DNA from: Methylococcus sp. Mc7
Lineage (GTDB): Bacteria > Pseudomonadota > Gammaproteobacteria > Methylococcales > Methylococcaceae
Length of the DNA stretch: 64,000 nucleotides
Reading direction: 5' to 3'
NCBI RefSeq assembly: GCF_019285515.1
Contig: NZ_CP079095.1
Location: forward strand, 3,504,501 to 3,568,500
Shown here: positions 1 to 9,812 of the stretch, piece by piece
How positions within the stretch are numbered: the first letter of the stretch is position 1
Layout: each line of letters begins with the position of its first letter
Notes under the pieces: generated by a model
Seen by the model: only the letters and a program-made list of their open reading frames with translations
Told to the model about the DNA's origin: nothing
The model's database searches: none
Made by a program: the position numbers and the translations under genes

Positions 1-786
1 CGAGCCTTCCACGAAATAGGGGGTGTAGCCGTAACCCTCGAGCAGGTTTTCCAGCTCGTCATGGCTGATGCGTGCCAGCAGGGTGGGGTTGTTGATCTTG
101 TAGCCGTTGAGGTTGAGGATCGGCAACACCGCGCCGTCGCGGATCGGGTTGAGGAACTTGTTGATGTGCCAGGAAGTGGCCAGCGGGCCGGTTTCCGCCT
201 CGCCGTCGCCGACCACGGCGGCCACGATCAGATCAGGGTTGTCGAAGGCCGCGCCGCAGGCGTGCGACAGCACGTAGCCCAGTTCGCCGCCCTCGTGGAT
301 CGAGCCCGGCGTCTCCGGCGTGCAATGGCTGCCGATCCCGCCGGGGAAGGAGAACTGCTTGAAGAAGTTCAGCAGGCCTTCTTCGCTCAGGTCCTTGTCG
401 GGGTAGATTTCGGTGTAGCTGCCTTCCAGGTAGAGCGGTCCCAGCACGCCGGGGGCGCCGTGGCCGGGGCCGGCCATGAAGATCATGTTCAGGTCGTGTT
501 TCCTGATGGCCCGGTTCAGGTGGGTGTAGACGAACGAAAGGCCGGGGCTGGAGCCCCAATGGCCGAGCAGGCGGTTCTTGATGTGCTCGGGTTTGAGCGG
601 CTCGCGCAGCAGCGGGTTGTCGCGCAGGTAGATCATGCCCAGCGCCAGGTAGTTGCAGGCTCGCCAGAAGGCATGGAGTTGCCGGGCTTCTTCGGCATCC
701 AGCGGGGTTCCGCTCACGGTGGCGCGGGTCGGGCCGTAGACGGTGAGCCGTTCGAATTCGGCAGAGAGGGGGGACGTGGCTTCCAT
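1..786 (-). CDS. xfp: Phosphoketolase (xylulose-5-P/fructose-6-P), N-terminal part, cut by the window edge
   Basis: The visible 262 codons are the amino-terminal thiamine-diphosphate domain of a phosphoketolase, which splits xylulose 5-phosphate or fructose 6-phosphate with phosphate into acetyl phosphate and an aldose phosphate in the cytosol. Family-typical stretches are seen: [21 protein letters not shown], and the cofactor-binding [15 protein letters not shown] followed by [11 protein letters not shown]. The gene runs off the left edge, so about two thirds of the usual ~800 residues are missing. I start it at the ATG at 786-784 because GGAG lies 7 bases upstream. In methylotrophs this enzyme can route ribulose-monophosphate sugars to acetyl phosphate; that role here is inference. 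Confidence 0.93.
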   Translation of the reverse strand, partial: MEATSPLSAEFERLTVYGPTRATVSGTPLDAEEARQLHAFWRACNYLALGMIYLRDNPLLREPLKPEHIKNRLLGHWGSSPGLSFVYTHLNRAIRKHDLNMIFMAGPGHGAPGVLGPLYLEGSYTEIYPDKDLSEEGLLNFFKQFSFPGGIGSHCTPETPGSIHEGGELGYVLSHACGAAFDNPDLIVAAVVGDGEAETGPLATSWHINKFLNPIRDGAVLPILNLNGYKINNPTLLARISHDELENLLEGYGYTPYFVEGS

Positions 787-1104
787 CGGTAATCTCCATG
801 TGGGAACGATCGTTGGTAAGGCGCGCTTGAAAACGCGATAATCCATCGGGTCTGGCTATTTTGCTCGGGGATTATGACAGCGCAAGAGGTTTGGCGGATT
901 CCGCGCCGGTACCTATGGGAGCCCTTGCACGCCGGCAGCAGTGTCCCCCACCCGTCGGTCGTTTTGCAAGGCTTTGACACCGGCTGCGCCGGGAAGCTCT
1001 GGCCGGACTCCAATACTGAAATCCCATCCATCGCAGCGCCAACAATGAATCAGGAACACACTCCTCTGGATCGCCAGGCCTGGGCGCGCTTCAAGCGCCA
1101 TGTA

Positions 1105-1340
1105 AGAACCTGTCTTGAAAAATCTATTCAAGCAAAGTCGATCCGTTGAAGTCAGGAAAATTCTCCGCTCAGGTAGGGTGGATAAGCGTAGCGCATCCAC
1201 CTCCGCGCCGACTCGGAGAGCAGCGAAGCTGACTCGAAGAGCGGCGGAGCCGACTCGGAGAGCAGCGAAGCTGAATTTGGCGGATGCGCTGCCGCTTATC
1301 CGCCCTACGATCCTCTATTTTCTTTTTCAAGACAGACTCT
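1105..1340. repeat. Palindromic repeat element with 21-bp internal tandem units
   Basis: The outer ends are imperfect inverted repeats (1105-1122 and 1321-1340, both containing CTGTCTTGAAAAA on one strand or the other). Inside, an inner pair reads GGTGGATAAGCGTAGCGCAT on the left and GGATGCGCTGCCGCTTATCC on the right. Between these are three tandem 21-bp units of the type GAGAGCAGCGAAGCTGACTC. A second copy with four units occurs in inverted orientation at 22243-22413. No open reading frame of its own is evident. It may be a non-autonomous transposable (MITE-like) element; mobility is inferred from the two locations. The adjoining 787-1104 is the upstream region of the phosphoketolase gene with nothing else that I recognise. 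Confidence 0.8.
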
Positions 1341-1347
1341 AAGAGTC

Positions 1348-1878
1348 TTGCTGCATTCCGACGTGGGCGGCAAGGCGCTCGGCCTGTTCCTTTTGCTGAT
1401 CGTGTTCCTCGAGTTGCTATTGCCGCCACATCCTCTCGAACTGGTCCGTGCCGGCTTCGGCGCTGCAGGTTGTTCCATCGAGTTCGAGGCGTCGGCGGGT
1501 ATGCCGCCGATTGTCGACGGACGGATCGACGATGCACTTGCAGCGTTGGGGTTGGCGTCTCTGCCGACCCGTTTCGGTGGCCTCGATGTGGAGCAGGACT
1601 GGAGCAACATCCTCCCTCTGGCAGAGCAGCAATTGCTGGTGTTCGCCCGAGTGCTGGCCGGCCGTTCCCGGCTTCGCCTTCCTCGATCGTCCGGCCACCG
1701 CGCTGGGGGACGATCAGCTGGACTTGGTCCTGAACCAGTTGAGCCGGAATTCCATCGGCTACGTGGTCTTCGCCGAAACCGAAGACCGGATGGATCGTTA
1801 CGACGGAATGCTGGAACTCAAGAGGGACGGCGCCTGGGAGTGGAAACCGCTCACGCCTGCCGGCCGCACGGTTCGGTG
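1348..1878 (+). pseudogene. Relic of an ABC transporter (C-terminal ATPase part), frameshifted
   Basis: Two reading frames together give a recognisable tail of an ABC-transporter ATPase. Frame one (1348 to about 1660) contains the sequence ending LAEQQLLVFARVL, like the helix after the ABC signature. Frame two (about 1660-1878) continues with FAFLDRPATALGDDQLD, the Walker B/D-loop equivalent, then SIGYVVFAETEDRMDRYD and ends at 1878. The Walker A region is absent and the first 30 codons are a hydrophobic stretch, so the gene has lost its middle as well as its frame. It resembles the SbmA/BacA or YddA type of fused transporter. The left end lies directly beside the repeat element ending at 1340. 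Confidence 0.6.
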
Positions 1879-1880
1879 AG

Positions 1881-4800
1881 TTATTCGAGTATCACCGCCA
1901 GCCGGTTTTTGCCTTCCGTCGCTTTCGACCGCAACGTGTCCAGGGAGACTTCGGCGCCGCCGGTCCGGTACGGATTCGGTGCCCGGCTGAACGGCAGATC
2001 GGCACCGTTCAGGCTGAGCGACAGGGGGCCGCAGCCGGAATTTCGAACGGAGTAAACGACTTCGAACTCGCAGCCGGCGAGATCCAGTTCGATACGGAGG
2101 CCGTCGAATGCCTTCGGGATGACCGGGTCGATCACCAGCTTCGAGCTTTCCAGCCGTAACCCCAGCAATCCGTGCAGGATCAGGCCCATGCCGATGCCCG
2201 CCCCGCTCGAATACACCCGCCAGCCCCCCTCGAGGGCGATTTCCCCTTTCCGAATCCGCTCGTACTCGGCGTAAGCCTGGTAGCGGTCGGCGAAGGCGGC
2301 ATCGGAGCTCGAGAAATAGCAGTTGGCCTGGCGCAGGGTAGCCTTGGGTATGAGAGTACGGATGCCGATGGGATTGGCCTTGCATAGCGCCTTGAAGAAG
2401 CCTTCCGCGTCACCGTAGCGGGCCAGCGCTTCCGCGTAACGGAGATGGGCGTGGGTGTACATCAGCCCGATTTCGCGGCCGAAGAAACTGCTGCTCTCGG
2501 CGCGCTGGAAGTATTTCTGCGGGCCGCCGCGGTAAGCCATCGGCCGGTCGAACAGCCTGGCACCGTCGGGCCCGAGCAGATGGTTTTCGATGAGTTGCAG
2601 GTGCCGTGCCGCTTGTTCGGGCGTCAGCAGGCCGTTGCTGATGGCATGGATCATCGGTAGCAGGCTGTAGGAAAGCCCGGTGGCCCGGTCGCGCGGATGC
2701 ACGAGATAAGCGATTCGTCCGTCCCCCCCGAAATGGGCGTAGCCGGCGAGGACGCCGTCGACCAACAGCCGCCGCTGGAAATCTTCCCGCACTCCCGCCG
2801 CCGCGGTCTCGAAGGCCGCCGCCTGGTCATTGCGCTTCAAGCGGCGCAGCGCTTCGGCCAGCGTGGTCAGAGTCTGGTAATGCAGGGTCACCGTCCAGGT
2901 ACTGCACAACCGCTCGCGCATGGCCGGGTCCACCGGCTGCAGGGAGTCGTTCCAGTCGCCGTGGCCATAGGCGGCCAGGCGGGTGCCGGGAATGGTCCGC
3001 GCGGCCACGACCCGCAGCGCGCGCTCGACGTGTCCCCATAGCGTCGCCCGTTCGGCTTTGTCGTCGCCTTCCGGATGGAAGAAGGGCAGAACCTCATCCA
3101 GCAGCGCACCGTCTCCGGAGGCCAGCAGGTATTGGGCGAGGGCCAGGACCGGCCAGAACACGATGTCGCCGTGCGAGTCGCCGGGGCGGATGTTGCGTTC
3201 CCGCTCGAAGAACATGAACCACTGCGGCCAGTCGCCGTCCGGATTCTGGTTCTTGAACACCCGGCACAGCAGGTCGCGGACCGGCTCGAGCCGGCCCAGG
3301 GCCAGGAGCATTTCCACCGGCCCCTGGCAGACGTCACGGACGCCCCAGCCGCCGCCGGAATACTGCTCCAGCCCGCGCGGGCTGAGGTAGTGGATCAGGG
3401 CGTTATGGGCGAACCAGGGCATGACTTCCTGCAGGCGCTCGATGTCTCCCCCCAACGCACTGCCGGCCGGCGGATGGACCCGCAAGGCCGCGGTCATTTC
3501 GCGCCAATATTGGCTCGCGTCGGCCGCGGCCTGGGGAGCCGGCACCAGGCGGCCGGTAATGCGGAAGCCGGCCGAGGAGACCGGCGCCGTGACGAGACAC
3601 AGGAAAGGCTCTCCCCGTGACTGGCCGTCGGCGTACAGCAGCTCGTCCCCGCCAACGGTCTCGAGCGGAGTGCCGGGCAGCGGATCGATGCGGAAGCCGC
3701 CGTCCGGGAAACGGCGGCCGACGTCGGATTCGGGTACCGGTCGAACGAACACCCCCGTCCCGTCGCGGACGAACTGCGCCGGCACCGTTTCGGCGCCGTC
3801 GTCGCCGTTGAGGGCGACATGGTTGCTGAGCAGGCAGCGGATGGGCGGTCCCTCCAGCACATCCAGGGTTACCGAGAGTTCATGGCTCCCGGTGGCGGCC
3901 TCGCTGCGCACCTGCAGCAATCCGCCGGCGTGCTTGTAGATCCAGCGGCAGCCCTCCGGCCTCATTTCGAAAGCGGAGGGCACGTCGAGCAGCCGCCAGC
4001 GGCCGTCGATCTCGACGAACAGCCGTTGGCCGTGCGCCCGGAACAGGCTCAGATAACCGTGGGTGGTGGACAGGAAGCGGTTGATGCTCACGTGGCCCTG
4101 GGTCATCATCGAATGAAACACGCCGGCCATCCAGACGGTGGAGGTCAGGCCGGCCTCGTCCGGCACCAGGCCGCTGCCGGTGCGGAGGATGTGGCCGTGG
4201 GGACGCAGCACCTCGAGTTCCTTGGCCCTGAGCACGACGTGAGCGCGTTCCCCCGAAAAGAAGGACAGCAGGCGGCCATTCTCCAGTTCCGGCTCCCGCC
4301 TTTCGCCGCCGAACAGCCCGGTGATCTCGGCATCGCCGAAATCGAAGGTTTCGAGGAGCGGCGCGGCGCTGAATAGACTGGCCGACGGCGCGAAGCCTTC
4401 GGATGGATCCTGCCTTGCCGGGGGAGGCGCCGCTTCCGGCAGGCTCAGGGCGAGATCGACGAAGGCCAGATCGGCGGCGGAGGTCGCCTCCGGGTGGTCC
4501 GGTTCGAACCAGCCGAAGAACCCCGCCGCCGATGCCTCGCCCGGTGCCAGTGTCAGCGGGGCGTCCTGGATCACGGCCATGGCGTGTTCGTGCTGGCGGC
4601 GCGTTCCGGGGAGGCCCTCCATCAGCCCCCGCGGTGGGCGGCCGGCGCGGCTCTCCAGACCGTAAAATTGCAGTGCGTCGGTGGCGAAACTCCGGGCCCG
4701 GTTCAGCGAGCCGATGGCGACCCAGGGAAAACGGCCGCCCATCGCCAGGTTCTGGCGGGAAGCCAGGACCGTACCCTGTGAGGGGTGAGGGAGCGGCGTA

Positions 4801-5264
4801 TGGTCGAGGTACTGGCTGACGTAGTATTCGTTGAGCCGCACCGCGCCATATTGCGCCAGCCCCAGGTCCTGGGCGTAGACCAGATCCACCGTTGCGGCGG
4901 TCCGGCCGGTGTTCTCCAGCGCCACGTGCCAGAACCAGGCGGGCGCGGCTTCGGCCAGCACCAGGCAGACGCCGAACCGGATGCCCGCCCATTCCCCCTC
5001 GATCGATAGCCCTCGTCCGCCGCACCGTATGCGGCCGGGACTGCGCGGACCGAGCAGCGGCACGGCCTCCGCCGGCTCCGCGAGGCGGCGCAGATAGAGG
5101 TTGGCCGGTCCGCCCTCGGCCTCCGAGCCGGGGAACAGGTTGATGAGAATGTCCCCGTGATCCAGGCGCCGGATCGAGCCGCTGGAATTGACCGCGAATT
5201 TCAAACCCGATGGACTTTGGAGAGTGTTGGTTTTCTTGATGGAATCCGGATTCCGAGTGTTCAT
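1881..5264 (-). CDS. GH94/GH36-type glycoside phosphorylase-like protein
   Basis: A 1127-residue cytosolic protein resembling the C-terminal phosphorylase half of cyclic beta-1,2-glucan synthases and cellobiose/chitobiose phosphorylases. The N-terminal ~500 residues look like the beta-sandwich domain (for instance FWHVALENTG and YVSQYLDHTPL). The (alpha/alpha)6 catalytic part includes GGGWGVRDVCQGP, NPDGDWPQWF, SHGDIVFWP and GDWND at residues 769-773, where the family's general-acid Asp is found. The tail carries GGWRVYSSGAGIG and a short beta-domain. There are no transmembrane segments and no glycosyltransferase domain, so it probably phosphorolyses or hydrolyses a soluble glucan rather than making one; the substrate cannot be told from sequence. 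The ATG at 5264-5262 is used. It stands alone, transcribed away from the envelope genes to its right. Confidence 0.8.
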   Translation of the reverse strand: MNTRNPDSIKKTNTLQSPSGLKFAVNSSGSIRRLDHGDILINLFPGSEAEGGPANLYLRRLAEPAEAVPLLGPRSPGRIRCGGRGLSIEGEWAGIRFGVCLVLAEAAPAWFWHVALENTGRTAATVDLVYAQDLGLAQYGAVRLNEYYVSQYLDHTPLPHPSQGTVLASRQNLAMGGRFPWVAIGSLNRARSFATDALQFYGLESRAGRPPRGLMEGLPGTRRQHEHAMAVIQDAPLTLAPGEASAAGFFGWFEPDHPEATSAADLAFVDLALSLPEAAPPPARQDPSEGFAPSASLFSAAPLLETFDFGDAEITGLFGGERREPELENGRLLSFFSGERAHVVLRAKELEVLRPHGHILRTGSGLVPDEAGLTSTVWMAGVFHSMMTQGHVSINRFLSTTHGYLSLFRAHGQRLFVEIDGRWRLLDVPSAFEMRPEGCRWIYKHAGGLLQVRSEAATGSHELSVTLDVLEGPPIRCLLSNHVALNGDDGAETVPAQFVRDGTGVFVRPVPESDVGRRFPDGGFRIDPLPGTPLETVGGDELLYADGQSRGEPFLCLVTAPVSSAGFRITGRLVPAPQAAADASQYWREMTAALRVHPPAGSALGGDIERLQEVMPWFAHNALIHYLSPRGLEQYSGGGWGVRDVCQGPVEMLLALGRLEPVRDLLCRVFKNQNPDGDWPQWFMFFERERNIRPGDSHGDIVFWPVLALAQYLLASGDGALLDEVLPFFHPEGDDKAERATLWGHVERALRVVAARTIPGTRLAAYGHGDWNDSLQPVDPAMRERLCSTWTVTLHYQTLTTLAEALRRLKRNDQAAAFETAAAGVREDFQRRLLVDGVLAGYAHFGGDGRIAYLVHPRDRATGLSYSLLPMIHAISNGLLTPEQAARHLQLIENHLLGPDGARLFDRPMAYRGGPQKYFQRAESSSFFGREIGLMYTHAHLRYAEALARYGDAEGFFKALCKANPIGIRTLIPKATLRQANCYFSSSDAAFADRYQAYAEYERIRKGEIALEGGWRVYSSGAGIGMGLILHGLLGLRLESSKLVIDPVIPKAFDGLRIELDLAGCEFEVVYSVRNSGCGPLSLSLNGADLPFSRAPNPYRTGGAEVSLDTLRSKATEGKNRLAVILE

Positions 5265-5346
5265 TATGTTTTTCTGTACGGGCCGCTGAACGACCGCCTT
5301 TTTCCTGTCCTTAGGACCTTAGCGCTGGGCTGGGATAGTGCTCAAT

Positions 5347-6321
5347 TCACTTCCCGCTATTCGTGACCAGTTCCCACCCGGCTCCCGGGTTGTATTCCTT
5401 CAAGGCGCTCGCCAGTTTGGCCGTCTCCGGCCCCAAATCCTTCTGGTAGATCTTGCCTTGATGATTGACGATGAACGTCATGACTCCGGAAGAGCCGTAC
5501 TGCGCGGGAAAGGCTACCAGGCCGAAACCGGCAATCATGTTGCCATTGATCACATAATTGTATTTCCCACCCGGCGCATCGTTGCCCTGCCGGGTCAGGA
5601 TGCGATAGTAATAGCCGTGATAGGGCGCTGACTTGCCCGTCGTTCTTTTGGCTTGGTAGCCGGCGGCCCGCGCTTCGGCAACCAAGGGGCCCAACGGACT
5701 CTGCGGTCGGTCGGGTTCGGGGTCCCAATATAATCCATCGAACGAACCCGGCGTGCTGCCGAGTCTTTGCGCATATTCGGCGACTCCGTCGCCATCTCGA
5801 TCCGCAGCGGCATATGCGAACTGGGCCTCCACGTAAGCGTTGATCACTCCGAGGGTGCTGAGTTCGTTGCGGCCTACGCGGCGGTTGATGATTTCTTCCC
5901 GCCCTTGTTCAGCATCGAACCGCCAGCTTTCTCCTTGTTTGACAAGCGGGATCGGGAACGGCCAGTCCGCGGCGCCCACCTGCAGAATCGCACGGTGATC
6001 GTCGATATTTTTTATGGTGGTCCTTTCCTGTGCTTTCACCACGAACGCCTCCCGGTCGTTCTTGTCCTGGATCTCGTCTCCCGAGGACAGAAGCTCCGTG
6101 TAGCGGCTGCCGAACAGATCGGCAAGCCGTTTTTGATCGTCCCCGCGCGCCGCATCGACGAGGGCTTTGGCGGCTTGTTCCGGCGAGGGGAAGCGTTGGG
6201 CATCGCTCTCTGGCTGTCTGGCGATGCCGGCCGGCGGAGCTGAGGCGGCAGGCGAAGCAAGCCAGGACAACTGAGCCAGGGCGAATACCGTGAAAAGGAT
6301 CGTTCGAAACGCAGGATGCAT
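5347..6321 (-). CDS. DUF2950 family exported protein
   Basis: A 324-residue protein with a clear signal peptide, MHPAFRTILFTVFALAQLSW followed by LASPAASA. The mature part has the family-typical block PGSFDGLYWDPEPDRPQSPLG and GYYYRILTRQG, then a final domain ending in NHQGKIYQKDLGPETAKLA. The function of the family is unknown; a periplasmic location is inferred from the signal peptide. I prefer the ATG at 6321-6319 because it places the signal peptide at the N-terminus. An upstream ATG at 6447 would add 42 basic residues, but it overlaps the DUF3300 stop in an ATGA, so translational coupling from there cannot be excluded. DUF3300 and DUF2950 genes are often neighbours. Confidence 0.75.
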   Translation of the reverse strand: MHPAFRTILFTVFALAQLSWLASPAASAPPAGIARQPESDAQRFPSPEQAAKALVDAARGDDQKRLADLFGSRYTELLSSGDEIQDKNDREAFVVKAQERTTIKNIDDHRAILQVGAADWPFPIPLVKQGESWRFDAEQGREEIINRRVGRNELSTLGVINAYVEAQFAYAAADRDGDGVAEYAQRLGSTPGSFDGLYWDPEPDRPQSPLGPLVAEARAAGYQAKRTTGKSAPYHGYYYRILTRQGNDAPGGKYNYVINGNMIAGFGLVAFPAQYGSSGVMTFIVNHQGKIYQKDLGPETAKLASALKEYNPGAGWELVTNSGK

Positions 6322-6443
6322 GACGGGAACCTCGATCTTGGATGCCAGAAGGGAATTGACGAACGCGGACGAACCACGCGCGGGCCGCCTGAACGGAGTT
6401 CCGGCGCGGCTGCGAGACTTGACCTGAATGTTGGAGACCGGCG

Positions 6444-8357
6444 TCATCGGCGCCGACCTTCGCCGCCGCGAAGTCCGCCCCCTCCACCGCGGTTGCCTCC
6501 TCCGCCCAAGTTTGGCCGGTTTGCCGCTTCTCCCCTATGGGCCCGGCTGGCTGCTCCGCGCTGGCTGAAATTCTGAGTGCGTCTGGCATCGCCCACACCT
6601 TCGAAGGCATTCGGCCTGGCGGACTCTCCGATCCGGGCGGTGTTTCCCTGCCGCGCAAGGTTGCGCCGTCCGCCAAGCGCTTGCCCATGCGGTGCAGCGA
6701 CGCGCCGTTCGGTCAATTGCGGCTTGTTCGGGGCCTGCGGGCGCTGGCTCTGCTCCGACCCGGACTGCCCGCGCCGCCGTTCTCCAGATTGCTCCGGCGG
6801 GCGCTGCTGAAATCCGGCCAGGGACTCGGTCCGGCGGCTTTGCGCGCCGCGCCGACTCTCGATCCGCGTTTCCGGACCGGCTGTCCTGACGCCTTCCAGG
6901 GAATTGGAGCCGCTTCCACGCTTGGAACGGGATTGCATTTCGGCGTTTCCCCGGTTCTGTGCCAGCGCTTTGCCGGATTCGACCGAGGTTTCTGGCCCTT
7001 GTGCTAGCCGTTTGCGAATCTCGGCGCTCGACGGTCTGTGCTCTCCGACTTGCCTGGGCAGTCCCTCCCTCTCTCCGGCCTTGCCGAACCCTCGCCTGTC
7101 GGCCGGAAGGGCATCTGGCGCGCCCAGGCGGTCTCCGGCCAATCCTGGTTGTTCGATCTGGCCGAGCCGTTGTTTGACGGGTTCCGGGTACGGCTGGCCC
7201 CGCCGGTGGCGGGGGTCGGGCGTCCAGTCGGTTCGCTGACGCAAATCCTTCAGCCGGTCCTGACGGAAGGTCCCATCCCGGTCGATATTGATCTCGTTGC
7301 CCGATATATTGATATTCCGATTGCGGTTGATGTCTCCCCGGTCGATGGCAACGCCGCCGGCACCGCCGCCGTACCAGCAGTTTCCGTTACGGCATACGGC
7401 GTTGCCGTAGTAATGGCTGACGGGCGGGTAGTAACCGCCGTAATAACCGTGCCAGTCGTCGTCATCCGCCCATTCCATGAGGCCCCAGGTCAGCAGCCCA
7501 CCGACCAATGCACCCGCACCGAAAGTCATCCACTGGTCGGTGCTGGAGGTCGTGGACGCTGGCGCCGGTGCGGGGTAATAGGCATAGCCGGCCGCCGGCG
7601 CGGCAGCGGGATAAGCATAATTCGCCGCGGCAGCGGGGGGCGATGCCAGCGGCGCGGAATAAGCCTGCTCGGGATTGTATTGCGGCACGTAAACGGTATC
7701 GGGCTTGGCCGGTTCGATCACTATCGCCTCTTTTCTTTGAGTTGCCGGTGTTGCCTGAGGTTGGCCTTCTGGAGCCTGCACCTCGGTTCCCGAGGCGGAC
7801 ACGGTCTTGGTCGTGACCTTCTGTTCGGCGCTATCCTTCAAGAAACCTGATTCCCTGGCGCGTTTGCGCAAAGATTGAATCGCGTCCATCAATTCCGCCG
7901 GCCTGGCGAGAAAGGCATCGCCGAGCTGGGTTGTCCATTCGAGGTGGTCGTTCATCATCTTGATGATTGAAGGCAGCTCGATCAGGCGCTGGATACTGGC
8001 ATCCCAGTCTTTGTCTTTTACGGCGGCGGGCTCGGGGTGCGAATCCAGCCAGCGCGACGCCTGGACCACTTCCAGCGGGTAAGTGGATGCCACCAGCATT
8101 TCTGCGAGAAGCGGGTCGGGATAAAGCGCGATAGGGGCAACCAGGGACTCGATCTCGGTGAGCGGATTGGCCGCGTCGGTGGGGCGTTGGGCTGCCTCGG
8201 GAGGCGTCGAACCTGAGCCGGGCGTTGGGCCCGGTTCCGAGGTAAGCCCTGGGGTAGCCAGCAATGTTCCGGGGATGGCAACGATGTAGGCCAAGGTAAC
8301 CAACAGGAGCGGGCGCAGCGCTCGCAATGCGGGACGGATGGTTTCGCGTTGGGGCAT
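6444..8357 (-). CDS. DUF3300 family protein with long low-complexity tail
   Basis: A 637-residue protein. After a basic start comes a hydrophobic segment (PLLLVTLAYIVAIPGTLLA) that serves as signal or anchor. The DUF3300 domain follows: LVAPIALYPDPLLAEMLVAS, YPLEVVQASRWL and MNDHLEWTTQLGDAFLA. After it are Ala/Pro/Tyr-rich repeats, a glycine-rich hydrophobic stretch (FGAGALVGGLLTWGLMEW) and an Asn/Arg/Gly-rich tail of about 250 residues ending in GGGGGLRGGEGRRR. The tail is probably disordered. Function unknown; probably envelope-associated. Start chosen at 8357 because the upstream 29 codons are not family-like. Confidence 0.75.
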   Translation of the reverse strand: MPQRETIRPALRALRPLLLVTLAYIVAIPGTLLATPGLTSEPGPTPGSGSTPPEAAQRPTDAANPLTEIESLVAPIALYPDPLLAEMLVASTYPLEVVQASRWLDSHPEPAAVKDKDWDASIQRLIELPSIIKMMNDHLEWTTQLGDAFLARPAELMDAIQSLRKRARESGFLKDSAEQKVTTKTVSASGTEVQAPEGQPQATPATQRKEAIVIEPAKPDTVYVPQYNPEQAYSAPLASPPAAAANYAYPAAAPAAGYAYYPAPAPASTTSSTDQWMTFGAGALVGGLLTWGLMEWADDDDWHGYYGGYYPPVSHYYGNAVCRNGNCWYGGGAGGVAIDRGDINRNRNINISGNEINIDRDGTFRQDRLKDLRQRTDWTPDPRHRRGQPYPEPVKQRLGQIEQPGLAGDRLGAPDALPADRRGFGKAGEREGLPRQVGEHRPSSAEIRKRLAQGPETSVESGKALAQNRGNAEMQSRSKRGSGSNSLEGVRTAGPETRIESRRGAQSRRTESLAGFQQRPPEQSGERRRGQSGSEQSQRPQAPNKPQLTERRVAAPHGQALGGRRNLARQGNTARIGESARPNAFEGVGDARRTQNFSQRGAASRAHRGEAANRPNLGGGGNRGGGGGLRGGEGRRR

Positions 8358-8447
8358 AGGCTTATCCTCGTAGGGACCTGCAACATTGAAACGGAGAGTG
8401 CCACCGCAGGCCACACTCTCCGTTGCCAGTCCGGTGCAATTCAATGG

Positions 8448-9794
8448 TCATCTCCCTCGAGGCGCTACGATCGGCCCGTCGTCGTCCAATTTTTCCCTGG
8501 CCGGTGTAGACGCGGTGCTGTCATCGGTTGCGTCGCGGGTGAAGCCGGGCGGTACTTTCTGCCAGCGATATCCGTGCCGGGCAAGTTTATAGCCGGTTTC
8601 GAACAATACGTTCATCACCCGGTTGTCGAATTCGTCCGAGCGGGTGGTGTCCAACTGGTCCGGAATGTAGCCGAGGTTGAAATCGCCGCCGTCACGCTGG
8701 GTTGTCGCGAAAATGCGGTAGATGTCGCCGATACCCTGGCTCTTGATGAGGGAGGAGACCGTCCTGGGCGCAATGGAGCGGACCAGGGGTCTCACCGATT
8801 GCCAAGCCGGTTTGATCTGGCTATTTCGCAGCACGAACACCCGGCCCTTCCGGCGCGGGGCCGAAAATCCCAGGCTCTTGACCGCGGCCAGGGGCCTCAG
8901 CACCGGCCCATAGAGAAACACCTGGTGGGCGACGCCGCCGTCGACATGCATCTCGTCGTAAAGCTTCCCGCCGGCCTCGACCGGAATATAGACAGGCGGA
9001 AACACGACCGGCACCGCGGCCGACGCGATCATGACCTTCCGGAACAGCTCGAGGGCGTCGGGATGGCCCGACGTGGCGATGGCACCCATGTTCCAGACGA
9101 CGGGACGCTGGGCATCGAGCGCAGCGGTGCCGATGAAAAGGCGGCGGCCTTTGGCGTGCTCAGCGGCGATGTCCGCCAGCATTTTTTCGTCGACGTATTC
9201 GGCCGTGAGCCTGGCGAGCGGATCGTTGAGGCTCATGGCGTCGGTCTGGAGCATGCCAAACAAGGATTTCAGGCGGAAGATGTCCCGCGACGAGACCGTG
9301 GTGTAGACCTGTTTCAGCTTGTCGTCGTAGGCCGGTCCTAGAAAGGCGAAGGGCGCGGTCAAGGCGCCGGTGCTGATGCCGGTGACTATCTTGAAGCCGG
9401 GCCGGTTGCCCGCCGCGCTCCAGCCGCACAACAGCCCCGCACCGAAAGCGCCGTCGCCGCCTCCGCCTGAAATCGCCAGGAAGTCCACGGTCCCGTTTTG
9501 TCGAAACAGGCCGCTACGCTCTTCTTGGCCTATCGATTCGACCAGATCCTGCTGGAACGCTGGGCTGAATTCGTCGCCCCACGTCCTCACGTCGGGCATG
9601 CCGGGGATCCGAACTTCGGATTCGACTCGGGCCGGCGGCGGTGAATGCGGCTTCAGCCCGGCGCAGCCCGCCGCCGTGAGCAGCAAGGCCGCGAGCAAGA
9701 CGCGCTCAGCCGGGCGGTCGGCATGGGTGCGGAAGGCGGTGATCGGGGCTGCGGCCCGTGCTTCGGCGGGCGTGTAAGCGATTTCGTGTTCCAT
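8448..9794 (-). CDS. Patatin-like phospholipase, predicted lipoprotein
   Basis: A 448-residue patatin-family serine hydrolase. The nucleophile elbow GISTG (Ser141), the oxyanion-hole glycines (SGGGGDGAFGAG, residues 109-120) and the catalytic Asp in VDGG are all present, so the enzyme looks active. Residues 31-44 form a hydrophobic stretch ending in LTAAGC, a plausible lipobox with Cys44, though the preceding 30 residues are longer than a standard signal n-region. An internal start would fit a lipoprotein better, but the only such in-frame options are not ATG. It would hydrolyse acyl esters of membrane lipids in the periplasm. It starts 18 bases after the DUF3313 lipoprotein gene and is probably co-transcribed with it. 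Confidence 0.85.
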   Translation of the reverse strand: MEHEIAYTPAEARAAAPITAFRTHADRPAERVLLAALLLTAAGCAGLKPHSPPPARVESEVRIPGMPDVRTWGDEFSPAFQQDLVESIGQEERSGLFRQNGTVDFLAISGGGGDGAFGAGLLCGWSAAGNRPGFKIVTGISTGALTAPFAFLGPAYDDKLKQVYTTVSSRDIFRLKSLFGMLQTDAMSLNDPLARLTAEYVDEKMLADIAAEHAKGRRLFIGTAALDAQRPVVWNMGAIATSGHPDALELFRKVMIASAAVPVVFPPVYIPVEAGGKLYDEMHVDGGVAHQVFLYGPVLRPLAAVKSLGFSAPRRKGRVFVLRNSQIKPAWQSVRPLVRSIAPRTVSSLIKSQGIGDIYRIFATTQRDGGDFNLGYIPDQLDTTRSDEFDNRVMNVLFETGYKLARHGYRWQKVPPGFTRDATDDSTASTPAREKLDDDGPIVAPRGR

Positions 9795-9812
9795 CCCTGC
9801 CGGTCGCGGATT

